Of a stretch of DNA of 64,000 nt, positions 44,201 to 59,200 are shown piece after piece. A program made the translations under genes and the position numbers. How positions within the stretch are numbered: position 1 is the stretch's first letter; the number at the start of each line of letters is the position of its first letter. The stretch lies in assembly GCA_005406025.1 (NCBI GenBank), contig BGZK01000003.1:1240001-1304000 (forward strand), read 5' to 3'. Origin of the DNA: Eumeta japonica. Lineage: Eukaryota > Arthropoda > Insecta > Lepidoptera > Psychidae. The notes beneath the pieces were generated by a model. That model had not been told where the DNA came from, searched no databases, and saw nothing but the letters and a program-made list of their open reading frames with translations.

Positions 44201-47200
44201 TTTCCAACCAAACTCTCAATATTTACAAAAAAAGCCACATACACTTTCATTTGATCGATTCTGGCCGTTTTTTTTTCTACTTCTTACTTGAGTCTCATCA
44301 GCTGTTGGCACTAAAAATTGTTGGTTTTCCCTGGCAGTAAAAGCTCATAATGAATAATGCCCTTCCAATCCCACCATACACATAGCATCAACTTATTGAG
44401 AGTTAATCTGGGTTTCGCTATTGCCTGTGAAGCTTTTTCGCCTTTTACCATAATCTTTTTCGCACATTGTTTTTGTTGGTAATCCATTTTCCATCACCAG
44501 TGATCAATCTTTTCAAAAACGGTTTGATTTCAATATATTTCAATAGAGAATTGTAAATGGGTACACAGTTCTTTACATTACTTTCAGTGAGTTTGTGTGG
44601 CACCCAAATATCAAGCTTTTTTCGAATGGTTCATAACTTTTATAGTCAATCCACAGCTCGTCAGTGATATCGTAACAACTAATATGGCGATCTTGCTCTA
44701 CTTTTTCCAACATTGCCTCAACTTTATCCTTAACAGGTCGACCACAGTGAGGTTCACCTTTGATATCAAAATTACCAGACTGAAGACGCTTGAACCAGTT
44801 TTTCCTACTCTTACTGACACTGCATTAGATCCATAATCGTCACAATTTTTTCGTCTTAGTTGAATTTTCCATTTTACATTTATAAGACTTAGAAATGTCA
44901 TCAAAAACTCAGTGGGATCATTCAGAATCAAAATATCATGGTGTCTCCTTTAAAACAAACCATTCTTCAATTTCATGTAATAAAATTATTTGCCTCAGTG
45001 CCATCTCTCTTTAACATCATAACAAAAGTGTAATTACTGCAGAATTCTAAATGGTTTTGAGTGATGTTTAAATTTTTAAAAATATTTGTTTATGGGTAAA
45101 CCTCTATAAATAAACCTGGAACACAAAATGTATCAAAGTATAAATTGTCACCAAAGTTGTTAAGGCCATTTCAAGACCCCAAAATGTAAAATTACTCACT
45201 TGAAGTAAAAAGTCATTTAGTTTTAAAATAATATGATAATAAATATACTTATGTAATTTAAAAAAAAATGTTAAAGACATTGGATTTTTTCTTTATAATT
45301 GTTTTGTTATTATTTCTATTTCAGATTGCTTCTCGCTGTCTGAGTACCATACACAATACAATGAAGGAATTATATTTATTAGATATTGCAGTACCTGAAG
45401 GAGCTGCCGCTTGTTGGGCCCTTCTTGCTTGTACTGAAACATTGAGAGCATGTGAAAGGCTTGCATCTAGCAATGGGAATGCTTTAGAAAAGTGTACTGC
45501 TCAACAAGCACCATTACTTCATTATGCCAAAGACAAGGTTCATATTTCTGTTAATCATTTGCATTCCGATATGTTGATCACTTTGATAATATAATGAAAC
45601 CATTGTTTTGTTTATTGGTCTTATCCAGTTGGTCTTATTCTAAATTGAGAATCAACAAATATTGTAATTTGTAGCGACGAGTGGAATACTATTTTTTCAA
45701 TTTTGAAGTACCCTTTTTGACTTTATATCGCTGTAATGTTATAATACTTTTATATACTTTTCACTTGCATATTTGTGGAAGAGTTGAATAAAAAACACAT
45801 TCACTGTGTTTCTTTCATACAACAAGTGAATCGTAAGACATTTTTTGGATATATTTTTCATTTTTTTTTTTATCAACAGCTACATGAACTTGGTAAACTC
45901 TGTAGCTTACTACCTGGTAGTCCTGAACCAACTTCTGAGCAGCTACATTTGGTAGTGATGCTGTCTGCTGGGATGGGTGATAGTGAACCTAATAACCAAA
46001 CACCAACACCAACTGACAGGCTGAAGGAAGCCCTTTGCAGTAAAAATAGTTTTCAACATTACTATCTTGAGTTAGCGGAACTTGCTATGGGAACATATAA
46101 ACACATTGGTAGATTACGGTAAATACTTTTAGAAGTAAATTGAAATGAGTTGTATAAATCCAAAATTTAATATTGCTGAATAATTTAATATCCTCAAACT
46201 GTTTCTATGTAATAGATAGTAAATATTAAAATTTACTTAACCATAAAATTAACCAAATTGAAGAGTATATTTTTGCAAGTTGTGTTGTAAAAAATATTGC
46301 AACAACTTTAATTTATTTTTATTGTATAATATGTAATTTTCTAGCATCGAACATCTGATATTAAATATATTTTCTAATTTAATTTATAACCATAATCATA
46401 TAGCGTAATTTGGTTGATATGGCTGCAATAAACTTAAAATATGTAAATAGATTACTAAAATACATTTTTAATACAGGTTTGCTCGACTGATAGGCAGAGA
46501 TCTAGCTTCATTTTACTCAGAACTTGGAGAGACAGGAAAAGCTGTTGTATTTATGATGGATGCTCTCAGATCTTATGAAGAACAAGGATGGAAGGAACTC
46601 GCGGCACAGACTAGACTTGAACTGGTAGCATGTGCACAGAAAATGGGAGATGTTGATAGGTACTAAAATTAATATTGAAAAATTGATTTTCAAATTTAAA
46701 ATCGTCACTGTAACTAAAGTAATCTTAATTAAACAATTTAACATTCAAACATGAATGTTTGCAAAATTATGTAAAATTAATATAGATAAAATAAGCTATA
46801 GATAATAAAAACATATTCTTTAATCAATTTTGGATGTATATTCCCCTAGGTTTCTACAAAGTATGATTCTGAGCATCTGTGACCAACAGTAAACTGTGAC
46901 CCTTAGGACCCATCAGACATTATAACGCCCATTACATGATTACCATGCAAAAACCATTAAGTGTTCACCACATCAGAACCTTTCATTCCCAATGGCTATC
47001 AGTTTTGCCAGCAATGTGACCTGTCCACTGCCAGATTTCATCTAGCAGAGAAATTCTGAACATATTTTTTTCCATAATACACAAATACAATTTGAAATTT
47101 TTAATGAGACCAACAATAAAAGACCACATCTGACATTCATAAATTTTACAACTCCTACTGTTTAAAATTTTCCACTACATACATTCGAATAATAATAGTG

Positions 47201-50200
47201 AAATTACATAATTTGATTAGTATATAAAAAATGTTTTTGTTATTTATCAAAACTTACTAAATTTACTTTACAATTTAGTTATTAATTAATGATTTTTAAT
47301 CTACTATTAAAATTTAAAGTAAGACTACTAACCTAGATGTATTTATATAAAAGATACTCAACATATTACAATACTTTAAAGTTAATATTCTTGACGAAAA
47401 ATTTATAAGAAAAGAAATGATCTAGCAATTTATACTGAACATGATATTCACTATATCTTGCTTCCATTGTTAAGATATATTTGTGGCATGGATAAATGAT
47501 TTTCTGAAAAACATTTTTGTTTGTATTTTTGGTCTATAAAGAGACGATCTTGCCTACATTAATATTTACCTTAAAGTCTGTTTTTTTTTCCAATAGACAA
47601 TTTTTTTGTGAATATTTTAATAGCTTTTCTGATTACACTAGCTCTGTAATGTTGTTGATGATTGATATATAGTTGTATATTTGTCAATTAGGTCTTATAA
47701 TTAAGTCTGTCTCATTTTTTATAGAACTTTTGAGGTTGAACCAAGATCATTACTTATCTAGCCATATTTTGAAAAAGGAGTTTTTCCAGTTGCTCCTGTC
47801 CAAGAAATTAACACATCATCTATTTAGGTTACATTGCCCGATCTCAGATTGCTTCATTCTGAAATCATCCTCATCTTGCTTGTCTTGTTTAACAATAAAG
47901 TTTTCCATCACTACAATTAAAGGGTTGGTGAGATATATATGGTTTTCGAACATGCTGATCTAGTACAGAATTTGTAAGACACTTGTTGAGAAAGGCTATC
48001 TCGTCCCAGTAGAACAAATAACCAAAGTAGAATATTATGTCCTTCCTAAGGAGAAGATTTTACAGAAGACACAGCAAAGTCTTTGAACTTCAAATACTCT
48101 TATGATTTGCCAGTGCAACTTTTTCACTACTTCTTATAAATAACAACCTTTAAGTTGACCATTAAATTTCATGCACATAAATCACCAACTTTCACTGTTG
48201 AGGATGGTAGCTGAATTGTTTGTGTTGAGAATTTTTATTGGCCTGGACCAGTTATGTTGATAGTGTGGTCATAATTGGGAGGGTTAATTCATAGTCACTG
48301 TGCTTGCTTAATTGCAGTAGTATAACCCTACTTGATTCAGATTGATACAGCTATGTACTTCCTATTGTTCTAGGAACCAAGTTAATCTCTTTTCACTCAG
48401 CAATCATGTACTCTTAGTTTTTCTTTTACATTAATAATAGCTGCAATGCCAATGTCTGTCTAAAGGTTAATGTCACAAATTTCATACTATTAATTAAAAC
48501 AAATCAGATAACAATTTAAAATTGCTCAAAACAATACAAATAACAACTTAAACATACAAACTCAGTGACAACATTAGAAGATTCCATTTACAAATATGAT
48601 GGCCGACAAAAAATTGAACTTAGAATCTTTTTTGTCCAAAGTATGCACGTTGACCTGTTGTTCACTCTATAATGATGTGTGGATACATCATTTTGACTTG
48701 TTATTATTGAATTTTACATTTTTGTTTACTGAAATATAAATACAGAGACAAAACACACTTCACTAAAAGTAAAATTTTAATTACATTAGTTTTGTAAAGT
48801 GATAAATGTTAAAAGGTAGCATTGTTCATTTAAAATGATAAATATTCTATACAAGTAATCAGTAATTATAAATTAACTTTTTTATTTTTAGGTACATTAA
48901 GCTCTCTGCAACCATCGCTAGCACGTTGGAACTCGAGATTCTAGTCAGAAATTTTTATTTAGATGAAATGTTGAAGTCGATCAAGAAGGATCTACACGAT
49001 AGAAAAGAAAGTGTTCTGGCGGAACTTAGTGACTGCTTTAAAATAATATCAGTCAATTTGATTCCGTCCGAAAGGGGAAATTATGTTACAGACAATAAGG
49101 TTCAGTGTCGAATGGAAGTAGAAAGCTTCCTACCCAGAGAAGTTGTATGCTCAAGAGCTGCTATTAGTATAGAAGCATGTAATAGTAGTGACAAGCAGAC
49201 GGAAAAAAGGACTCCTGTAAAAGGCTATAAGACTGAATTAACTGTTAATAGTAATATAGGTACTCAAACCAATTCTCCTAAAAAAGGTGTTCAGGATAGT
49301 AATTACAATACTGATGGGTCAGTTTTTGTAAACGGGTATGTGTTTAAATTGTTGATTTGCATGCTTTTCTGTTTATTGCCCCATTACCAATAAAAGGTAT
49401 TCATGGAGTAAAGTAATATTTCTAAAAAAAATGTCATGAAATACTTTTATATATAACATTTTCTTATTTTAAATCATATTTATGTGTGTAAAAAACATTC
49501 AGGGCCGAACCAACCCTGTGTGCACTGTTACTGGTCCATACAGTTGCCAAATGGCCAAGTGTGTACTGAAGGGAATAAATATCTTTAAAATATTTAATAT
49601 TCAAGATTTTATTGTCAGTTTTATTAACTAAATCGAACTATTTATAAAATATCTTATTTACAAAATCCAAAAGCCCATTCACACATGGCACTGGCAACAG
49701 TCGGCACGGCTCTGAAAATGTTATCTTGAAAATATTGATATTTATAGTTTCATACCATTTCAGTATTCGTTTGGACGATTTAAAGCCTAAGAATCCTCTA
49801 CTTAATCCTCTTTGTATTACCTCTCAACTTCATTATAAAGAAGATAAAACATTGCAAAAGGCAACAGTTGAATGTGCTAATCCTAAAGTTACACTGAGAC
49901 GTTCTGATAGTAGTAAATACAGAAAACCGTCCGCAACCGCTAGAGGAGATTTTTGTAATGCATTTTCATGTAACAATTTTGCCATAAAACCCGGAGTTAA
50001 TGAGATTATTCTAGAAAACCTTCCAAAAAAATCTGGTAGCTTCAAATTAGGTCAAGTGTCTTTGCTAATTGAAGAAAAACTGGAGTATTTATCAAATGCA
50101 TTGATCGGTCCCAAAGTTGGTTATGAAGTGGTCACACAAGGTGTTAATGTCTACTTGAATAAACTTGAACCCAAAAAAGACTTGGTTGCTGGCTTAGAAC

Positions 50201-53200
50201 ACTCCATGGAATTGGTAGTGACCAGTGGTAGTTCACATATACAAGAGGTAATATTAATGTTTCAATATCTAATGTGTTTCATGATTTGTAGTGTGTTGCA
50301 ATTAATTATTTACTGATTCGGTATTATTTTAGTTGTACGAGGGCTGCTATTTATGTGTCTGGAATATCAAAAACAAACAAACATCTATCAATTAATATGG
50401 TTTTATTGCATTGCAAAATATTCGGCATCCGTCAAATCAACTTTTAAAACATTTTTTTATTCTACTTGAGGTATTTCCAAAACGTGCATTTTGAACGCAT
50501 CGACGGCCTTTGCGCGGCTCGAAAAATTTTGACCACGCAATTTATTCTTCATGCTTGGGAATAAATACAAAATTGGATGCTAAATTGGGGCTGTACAGAT
50601 GATGAACCGTCAATTCGATCTTTTGACCTTCCAAAAACCGAGTTATTTCGGCCAACGTGTGACAGCTAGCATCATGATGAAGAATGATTCTGTGTTGTCT
50701 ATTCTTATGTCTTATTTCTTCAAAAACTTCTGGCAAACAAATAGTTGTGATCACTCCGAATTAACCGTTTTACGATTTTCTAGTAGCAATGTGACCACAT
50801 ATCCATTTATACCCAAAAAATAGGCAGCCATTTGCTACAACGTGTCACTAATCACTTTTGTTGGGTTCGGCTAATCTTGGAACACCCACACTGTTGACTG
50901 TTGTTTTGTTTCAGGCTCATATGTATAAATCCAAAATTTATCACTTGTGTAGATGTTATTAACAGCTTTCGACGCACCGTGATTCTATTTTTATCACTTT
51001 TTCGCACCAATCTACAAAATCGACACAATTTTTGATCAATGCTTATGTTGTATGAAATCCATCACAAACAAATTTTTTTAGTCAAATTTTAGTGCAATAT
51101 CTTATGTATGCTCGTTACTCAAGGACGCTTTTATCTCGCGATATAAAACATGACCATCTTGCATTATTAATTCCCGCACAGCATCTATATTTTGTTGTAC
51201 AACAACCGATTTAGGGCGACCTTTTTTAAATTCATCCGTGAGCATAGACTGCCCATGATTAAACTCACTAAACCGGTGACGGTATACACGGTGGTCTTCG
51301 ATGGTGCTTCAACTCCAAAAGTCGATCAGTACACTGTTTTTGACTTAGCCCACGCCGAAAATCGTAATAAATCATCGGAGAAAAATTTTCACGAGTTAAA
51401 TTCATGGTGTTAAAGATACGCGATTTTCAAATTGACACCACAATGATAAAACAATTGACATTTATATGAAACAAACTGTATTCTACAACTAAGGAGTTCC
51501 ATTTTTAAATGTTGTAATTACTTTTTAAATATTTTACTATACGTGGCCAGTTCTGAATATATAAATAGCTGCCCTCGTAATATGGCTGCCTCCTAAGTTG
51601 GTCTATAATGCATTCACATGTTCATGTGAGCAGAGTCGAGAGTGAAACTAGTAATTATATATAATTAATGCCACATACATTAGTTGCCATATCAAAGTCA
51701 GCGATGTGCATTCATTGTCACATTACACATACTGTACAAGTTGAAAATTAAGAGATTACAAAATATAATTACATTTAAAATATTCATTTCGCATGAATGT
51801 TAATCAGTACATTTTTTTTCAATTTGTGGACATTGAATGTTAAATCCTCCTCTATTCCAATTTTATTTTTATTTCTGGTAGAAAATTATTTTTTTATTAC
51901 CAATAAAAAATCTATGTAAATCACATACTATGCTTGGTAGCAATTACAAAGACATTCTCAGTAATAACGAACCATGTTGAAATATGTTCAAGTAAGTTTT
52001 ATTAATAAGTTATTATCATATTTTTTAACTAGTTCATTTTGATGTGAATTTAGAATGCATTTCCTCATCTTTAATATTGATTCATAATTTCCTGTTCATA
52101 ATTTCATCTATGTGAACTATTATAGTACTCTTAATAAATGTCGCGCCCGTATTCTTCACTCGCGCATTATGTGCAGGTTTTTCTATGGTTACATAATAGT
52201 GAAAGTTAAAATAATTTAGAAAATCCAAAAGTACTCACCTCACAATGCTTATTCCAAAAAAGAAAAATTGTAAAAACAAGAAAAAAAAATTTTGCTTTAT
52301 TTAAATTTGGTGGTATTTACGATTTGAACGAGAGGTATACAACGCTTGCGCAGTAGGCTATAATTATAAATCAGCTGACTAATAGTGCCCATCCGCAGCC
52401 TAAAGTTAATTTTATTTATTCAAAGATACAAGTCAATTTTAGTTTTTTGTTATTATCAATGACATTGAATTGAACAGCCGTTTCAATATAAAATCAGGGG
52501 AAGCAAGTCTAAAGTTAATAAAAAAACATCTTGTGGAGTATTTCGGATGTTATCGTGACAACAAAAGGGATCCATATGTGCAAACACATGAATGTCCATA
52601 AAATTTTTTTTCAATCATTTTTATTTTATATATTATGAAATAAATGTTAATTTGTTATTATAACTGTTAAAAGGAAAGTTATTCTACATATCAGTGTAGT
52701 CATATTAAAGTATAAGTGCGATATGCATATATAAGAAGTAATGAAAGTTTAGTACAGCTCTTGATTTTGGCAAGTTGACAATAATGCACTATCTCAAATG
52801 CTTTGCTTCATGAGGCACACAATTAAAACTACAACATACGTCTAAAACTTATAGCAATATAAAATATAGTATAGCTTATATTGCTTAGAGATTGTGTAGC
52901 TTCCTGTTATTGGAAGAATTAGAATTACTTAATTTCTGGAGATTACCTTTACATTTAACAAACAAACTTTACCTATTTGTAACAATAGTGTTGATTGTAA
53001 AAGAATATATAAAAAACTGGCCAAGTGCGAATCAATAGAGTTGTTTTCCTTTAAAGTTTGCACTTGGTACAATTAACACCAAGTTTGATGCTTGTATTAC
53101 CATTTTTACCACAGAACAAAAACAAAAATAGAAACTTTAGAAAAAATATGTTTCTCATATGTAAACTCCTCCCGTTTATTTTACTCTTAATAAGGAAAGA

Positions 53201-56200
53201 AAATTTGAAAAGTGAGAAAAATTGAAAATGACTTTTCTAGCCAATCAACTTATAACCATAACACATGGTTTGACCAATGGCTATAATAATTCTTTTTTTG
53301 TTCAGAATTAAAGCGAGACTGGGATTGAGGTCAATATTGATCAATACAAAATGTGAAGGAATTCAAATATATAAAAATGTATTTCTCTATATTTTTCCAT
53401 TATGTATGCCTAAATGATTTATTTGATTGCAGTAAAGCTTTGGTGACAGATATGCACACTTAGAAAAGTTTCTTAACAAATACTTGAGCTTGCAAGCAAA
53501 ATATTTGAACAATTTTCGTCCGCGTATTTGTACTGCTAAACTGAGCTACTGAACCTATTCTAAAGATTTTTTCAATAAGATAGCTACACTATTCCTGAAT
53601 AAATTACCTTCCAGCTTAATCCATGAATTTATATTCCTAAGGCGATTTTATTTATTCTTTAATTCATGGAAAGGTACACTATCGCCGAGTAAATATTAAT
53701 TACAATTTATTTTGGGATTTGCCTCCGGCTTCATTCAAATCGGAACTGTGACTTATAGTGGAATTGAGATTGAAAGCAAGAAGGAGAGCAGAATCGTGAA
53801 TGAGATCAGGATTAAAATCTAAAGTGGACCAAAATCGGGAACGGAACTGAGGTTAAAAACGAGTGTGGAATCAGAATTAAAAGAGTGACCGGGATTAGAA
53901 TTGAAAGCGAGACCGGGATTGTAATTGACTTTGATCAACACAAAAAAGGCATGTTTTAGGATTCCGAGCCAAAATGGCAAAAACGGAACCCTTATAGTTT
54001 CATCATGTCCGTCCATTTGTATATCATAGGCATTTTACTCAAAAACTACGAAATATATATTGGTGAAATTTGGAGTACAGGTGTGTTAGTAGTTAAAAAA
54101 CAAAAATAAATGTTTCTAGGGGTAGCACTCCATAAATGTAACAGAAACTAAAAAAAAAATATTTCAGCAAATATCAACATGTGGCACTTAAATTTCAATG
54201 AAAATAATTTTGAACATGATCAGATACATTTTTTATGAGTTATAACTGAAATAACTACTCCTCTCAACAAAAGGGTGGCATGAAAATACGATCTTTTGCT
54301 GGTACACTATAGTTTACACTAGTTTAAGAGTAATAATCGACTTATTTACTTCTTTCTAGTTATAGGTGACTAAAGTGTTTATGTCTACTTTGTGGGAAAC
54401 ATAAAAAAAGTATTTTTTTTCATTTTTCCCAAGGCCAAGAGCATGGTCCGACATGCTCTTGGCGTGTTTCTTAAAGTTTGTATACATTTTTTATGCTATT
54501 CTAGAACGCGACAATACAAGTGAAGACATCAAATGGTCTGGTCATCCGCACTGAACATGAGCAAACAATGTCACGGGAATTGACGATCTCAGTGCCTCCT
54601 TGTGAACCTTTTCAGAAGTCTCGGATACCATTATTTCTATTCTCCCACCTGCAAACCAAAAGAGACAGGGACAAAACTGTTGAACATACGGTAAATGCTG
54701 TATTTTAATGGTAATTTTTTTTTCATTAGTATTAAAATCACTTTTTTTTATACATCTTGTAGTAAGTAATAGTTCCTTTGGCATTTTGTAAAAAGTTTGG
54801 TTATTAATTAATGACAGAATTACTTTCCTGAGGTTAGACGACAAAACTATCTACATCAGTGATGTGGATTAATTATTATAGTTTGTTATCCTCTAAGAGA
54901 TGTATGTATAACACTGAAGCACTTTAAGTCGATAATGAAGGTTAGTACTAGAATTTTCGGTCTTCCTGTTCCCGGAATTGACTATTGATAGCCAATTTTC
55001 ACCTTGATAACTATTTTCATTACACATTTGTATCACAAACACAACATCAATATAATAAAATTACTATAAAACTATCCTGATGTCCAGTCCTCTTCTGTCG
55101 TTCAAATCCCTTTTCCATTATTTTTCTGCACATGTGAAAGTTTCTCTCTATTTAAATTTCAAATACTCTAAGTCATCCAGTTAATCCCTATCTAGTTCCC
55201 ATATCCTTAAAGTATCTTCCAACGAAATAAAATTTTGTTTCAACTTATTGGCGCTTTGCCTGCACTACAGCCCTCTAAGTTGTTCTATCCCAATATGTTT
55301 TTGTCATCTAAAGAAAAATAGTTATCATAATTGATTAAAGTAAATCTTGATTTCCAAATAGTTTGCTTGATTAAAAAGATCGTAATGTTTTGGTACCTAT
55401 ATCATTATATGGTACATTTTACATTCTTTGTAAGTAAAACCTGTACTATAATAGCCATTGACATTTGTATTTAATTCTGTTATAATTGTAAATATGTCAT
55501 ATTTATAGACAGCTGGTATTAATGAAATTTGCTTCAAATATCAATTATGTCTTGTGACATAATTGTTTACACTACTTAAATTAGGTACATCAATCACATT
55601 TTTATCTAATTGCACATTAATATTTCTATAGGTTTGGTTAACATGCCCATGGTGGGACACAGTCACAGAGGTCCCTTTAGACTTCACGCCTCCAATGATA
55701 GCGTCGTGGCGACTCCTTACTTCAAACACAAGGAAATTCGTCCATGTCAATTTAAAATCCACCGTAGCACATTTGATCCAGTTCAAAGTGACGGGACCGA
55801 AACTACAGTGTGATAGTAATGTTACAGTAGCAGATTTGAATCCAAAAAATGAAAGTCTGGTAAGTATCCATAGTAAAGGAATAATAAAAAAAATGAATAC
55901 TAATAAGAAATAATAAAACTTTTAAAAAGGGCCAAATTAATGGAGCTATTAAAAGAATGCTCGAGTCAAATCATCTTTATTTTTTCTACATCTATATATT
56001 ATCTGTATCTATTAATATCTTTATTTTTGGTTTTCTTCTACTTATGTTACGATTGTGAGTTTATGAGAACGGATCAATATTTGTTACTCTGTAATGCAAA
56101 AACAACTGACACTATTCAGTAAAATAGTTTATGCATCAGATTAACACATGTGCTATATTTATAAACATGTTAGCTTTTTCTCACCACTTCGCTTTTGATT

Positions 56201-59200
56201 ATAGCACGAATTCTTTATGTATGCCAATCTGTTATTAGTAACATAAATATTCAAAGAAAGCTCGAGTTTAACATCAGTCTGTGATTTGGATCATGAGCAG
56301 GCTGGAGATTGGGATCAATAATGTGAGCGAGATCATTTCATAATAAAAAAAAATTAGAGTACTTGTTTTCAGTTTTAAAATATGCAATAATTCCATGGGA
56401 ATTGAATCGAAAGCTAAATAGGATCTAGGATCTAGATCATGACCATAATCAAAATCAAAAGTAGGACCAGGATCTGAATTAAAAGCGAAACCAAGGTTGA
56501 AACCATGATTGACGTCGTGGTCGATATAAAAAATCTATTCTGTGTCCACACGTGTGAAGCCGCGGGCGAAAACACTTATTTGTATTGAATAAAATAATAC
56601 TTAACACATTTTGTAATAACTTTATAATATATCTGGTAATATATAAAGATTTATCACTCTGGTACTGATTCTATCTACAATGGCATTAGTTGATCTATTT
56701 ATATTCCAAAAGGGGACTCAAAAATACCCAAACGCGAAACAAATGTCAAAATGGCTATAAAAAGCGTGTGAAATATTATCTCCAATAGAGTAATCCAAGA
56801 AAATGTCTCTTTTTCATTTAACAGCTTCCATTTTGAAACGCATTTATTGATGCTTTAAGCTAAAAATAAAATTTATATTTAATTTTTGTAATGTATTTCA
56901 CTGTTTTGTTCCGTTCACTATTACAACCAAACATCCATCATTAAAACATAGATATGAAAATATTCAAACAGAATAATTGAAAAGTTTTCTAAATATACAA
57001 AATTGAATATTTTTTCTTTAATATTAAAAAAAATACTGTTTTGAATGCCTTTTATTACCCTTTTCAAACAAAGAAATGCACATAACTATTATTCAATTGT
57101 TTTTGACATGTTACTATTTTGTTGTTGTGTTTTAAACTTTAATGATCTTGATAATTTCTTTTTTTTCTGAAATATGGATATTTGAGTTTTTGATGACGGT
57201 ATTAAGGCATAGAGGATAACTTATGGCCAGTAATATGTATATTATTAGGTTAGTCATAAGTAGTTTACATAACATACTTAGAAATAATAAGTCATAGTAG
57301 TCATTAATTATCAAGTCTCTTTAGATATCTTTGTGTGTTTGGTAAATTGTTTCACTTCATTTTTAATATAGTTGATACTTATACAGTTTTACAAAAAAAA
57401 AATTTTTTTTGCATTTGTATGATTCAGTGTAGCCTATTTTAAATCTCTTCGCAAGGGCAAACAACTATCGATTATTTCATTCAAAGTTGATAGTATGAGA
57501 ATGTTATTATGGTACATCTAATTAAAAATCCTACAATAACTACCACACTTTGTCTCAAAAATATTAAACAATAAAACTTAATATTCAGAACTCTTAAACA
57601 TGATCCATATTTAAAATTGCATTTATTTCAGGTTGTCGCTTCAGATGGAACAGCCGTATCTTTCATGTGGGAATTATTAAAAGATCCTTTAGTAAAAGCT
57701 GGAGCTATGAAGGCGACATTCAGTGTCCTGTACTGCCTTATGAATAGTGATGATGATTTTAGATTGTTTTCATGTCCATTCGACATCCAAGATTATACAA
57801 CTCTGTTTGTTATCAGAACCAAACTGGAACCAGCGAAGGGTTCAGATTTCTGTCGAGCATCTCAAGTATGCTGTTTACATCTCAGCGTGCAAAGGGTAGG
57901 ATCCTTGAAGAAATATGTTATCATCAGACATCGGATTATATGCATTTGCATGTTTGCATATGCAAATGCATATAATGCTATTTTTATAGCGTTATTGCAT
58001 ATTTTGGTACTTTTTCATTGATAGTGCTTATTTTAGTATTTATACGTGTTAAACGTGTTGTACTACGCCGCCGTCCCCACACCACACATCAACACATCTC
58101 CCTCGCACGCACTGCGAGAGCGCACTGAGAGCGATCCGCGAGCGTAGGTACTCGACTCGCTAGCGCTAGGCGAAAGCGGGACGCGCGTAGGGGGAAGGGG
58201 CGGACAGCACTCGTTGTTTACTTCACTTACGTGCCTCACGCAATTCAATTGTTTTCGTGTCGCCGACCGCGCTGTATTTATTTACGATTTTGTGTTGAAA
58301 TAATGCCGCCAGTGAAAAAAAATACCCAGACTTTAATGGAATCTTGGATAAAATGTTACCCAGGCCAATTTACGACTGAGGGTGCTGTGATTTTCTGCAA
58401 GGTTTGTGAAAAGCGAATACCCTCATCAAAAAAATATCAGATCGATCAACATGTGAATACTACTTCCCATTTAGCTGCAAGACAAAAACCTACAATAAGT
58501 CGACAACAATTACTGCCTAATATTTCGACTTCTAATTCAGATACTAAACAGAAAACAGAATTCAACAAAGATCTATGTGAATTATTTGTTGCTTGCAATA
58601 TTCCTTTTCATCAATTAAATAACGAAATATGCCGAAAATTCCTGAAGAAGTATTGTACTAATCAGATAATTCCTGAAGAATCCACAATTAATAAAAACTA
58701 CCTATCAGCTATCTACGAAGAAGTACTAAGTGAAATACGCGCCGATCTTTCGAACAATCTATTATGGATATCAGCTGATGAAACGACAGATTCATGTGGA
58801 CGATATATGGCGAATCTGATTGTTGGGAAATTATCCAAAGATCCCTCTACTCCCCATTTGGTTGCTTGCAAGGTCCTAGAAAAAACAAATCATTCAACTA
58901 TTGCCCGGTTCATAAATGATTCCATCAGGTCCCTTTTTTCCGATTCTTCTATGGACGAAAAAATATGTGTTTTTGTTTCTGATGCTACTCCTTATATGGT
59001 AAAAGCTGGTCAAGCTCTGAAAGTATTCTACCCAAAATTGCTTCATATCACCTGTCTAGCCCACGGCCTGCATCGAGTTGCGGAAGAGATCAGAAAAGAA
59101 TTCGGGATTGTCAATAAATTGATTTCTTCTACAAAAAAAGTGTTTTTAAAAGCACCATCGCGAGTACAAGCGTATAAGGAGCGACTGCCAAACCTAGCAC

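Larger units (their letters stand above)
36690..45324. other. TRAPPC10 intron 4 (8.6 kb), retroelement-filled
   Basis: This is occupied by a degenerate Ty3/gypsy element with LTRs (about 36898-40030), AT-rich sequence (40030-40550), a GC-rich patch (40550-40740), the inverted-repeat composite with a gypsy integrase (40850-43985) and mariner family B copy 2 (44028-44960). Confidence 0.75.

Noticed and set aside
47700..48420. Balanced-composition stretch in TRAPPC10 intron 7
   Set aside because: It reads like old transposon sequence but gives no recognisable protein or ends, so it is only noted as part of the intron.
58231..58302. In-frame ATG 24 codons upstream of the hAT transposase start
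   Set aside because: The extra residues come from the CpG-rich leader ([13 protein letters not shown]) and do not resemble hAT N-termini; [10 protein letters not shown] at 58303 fits better.
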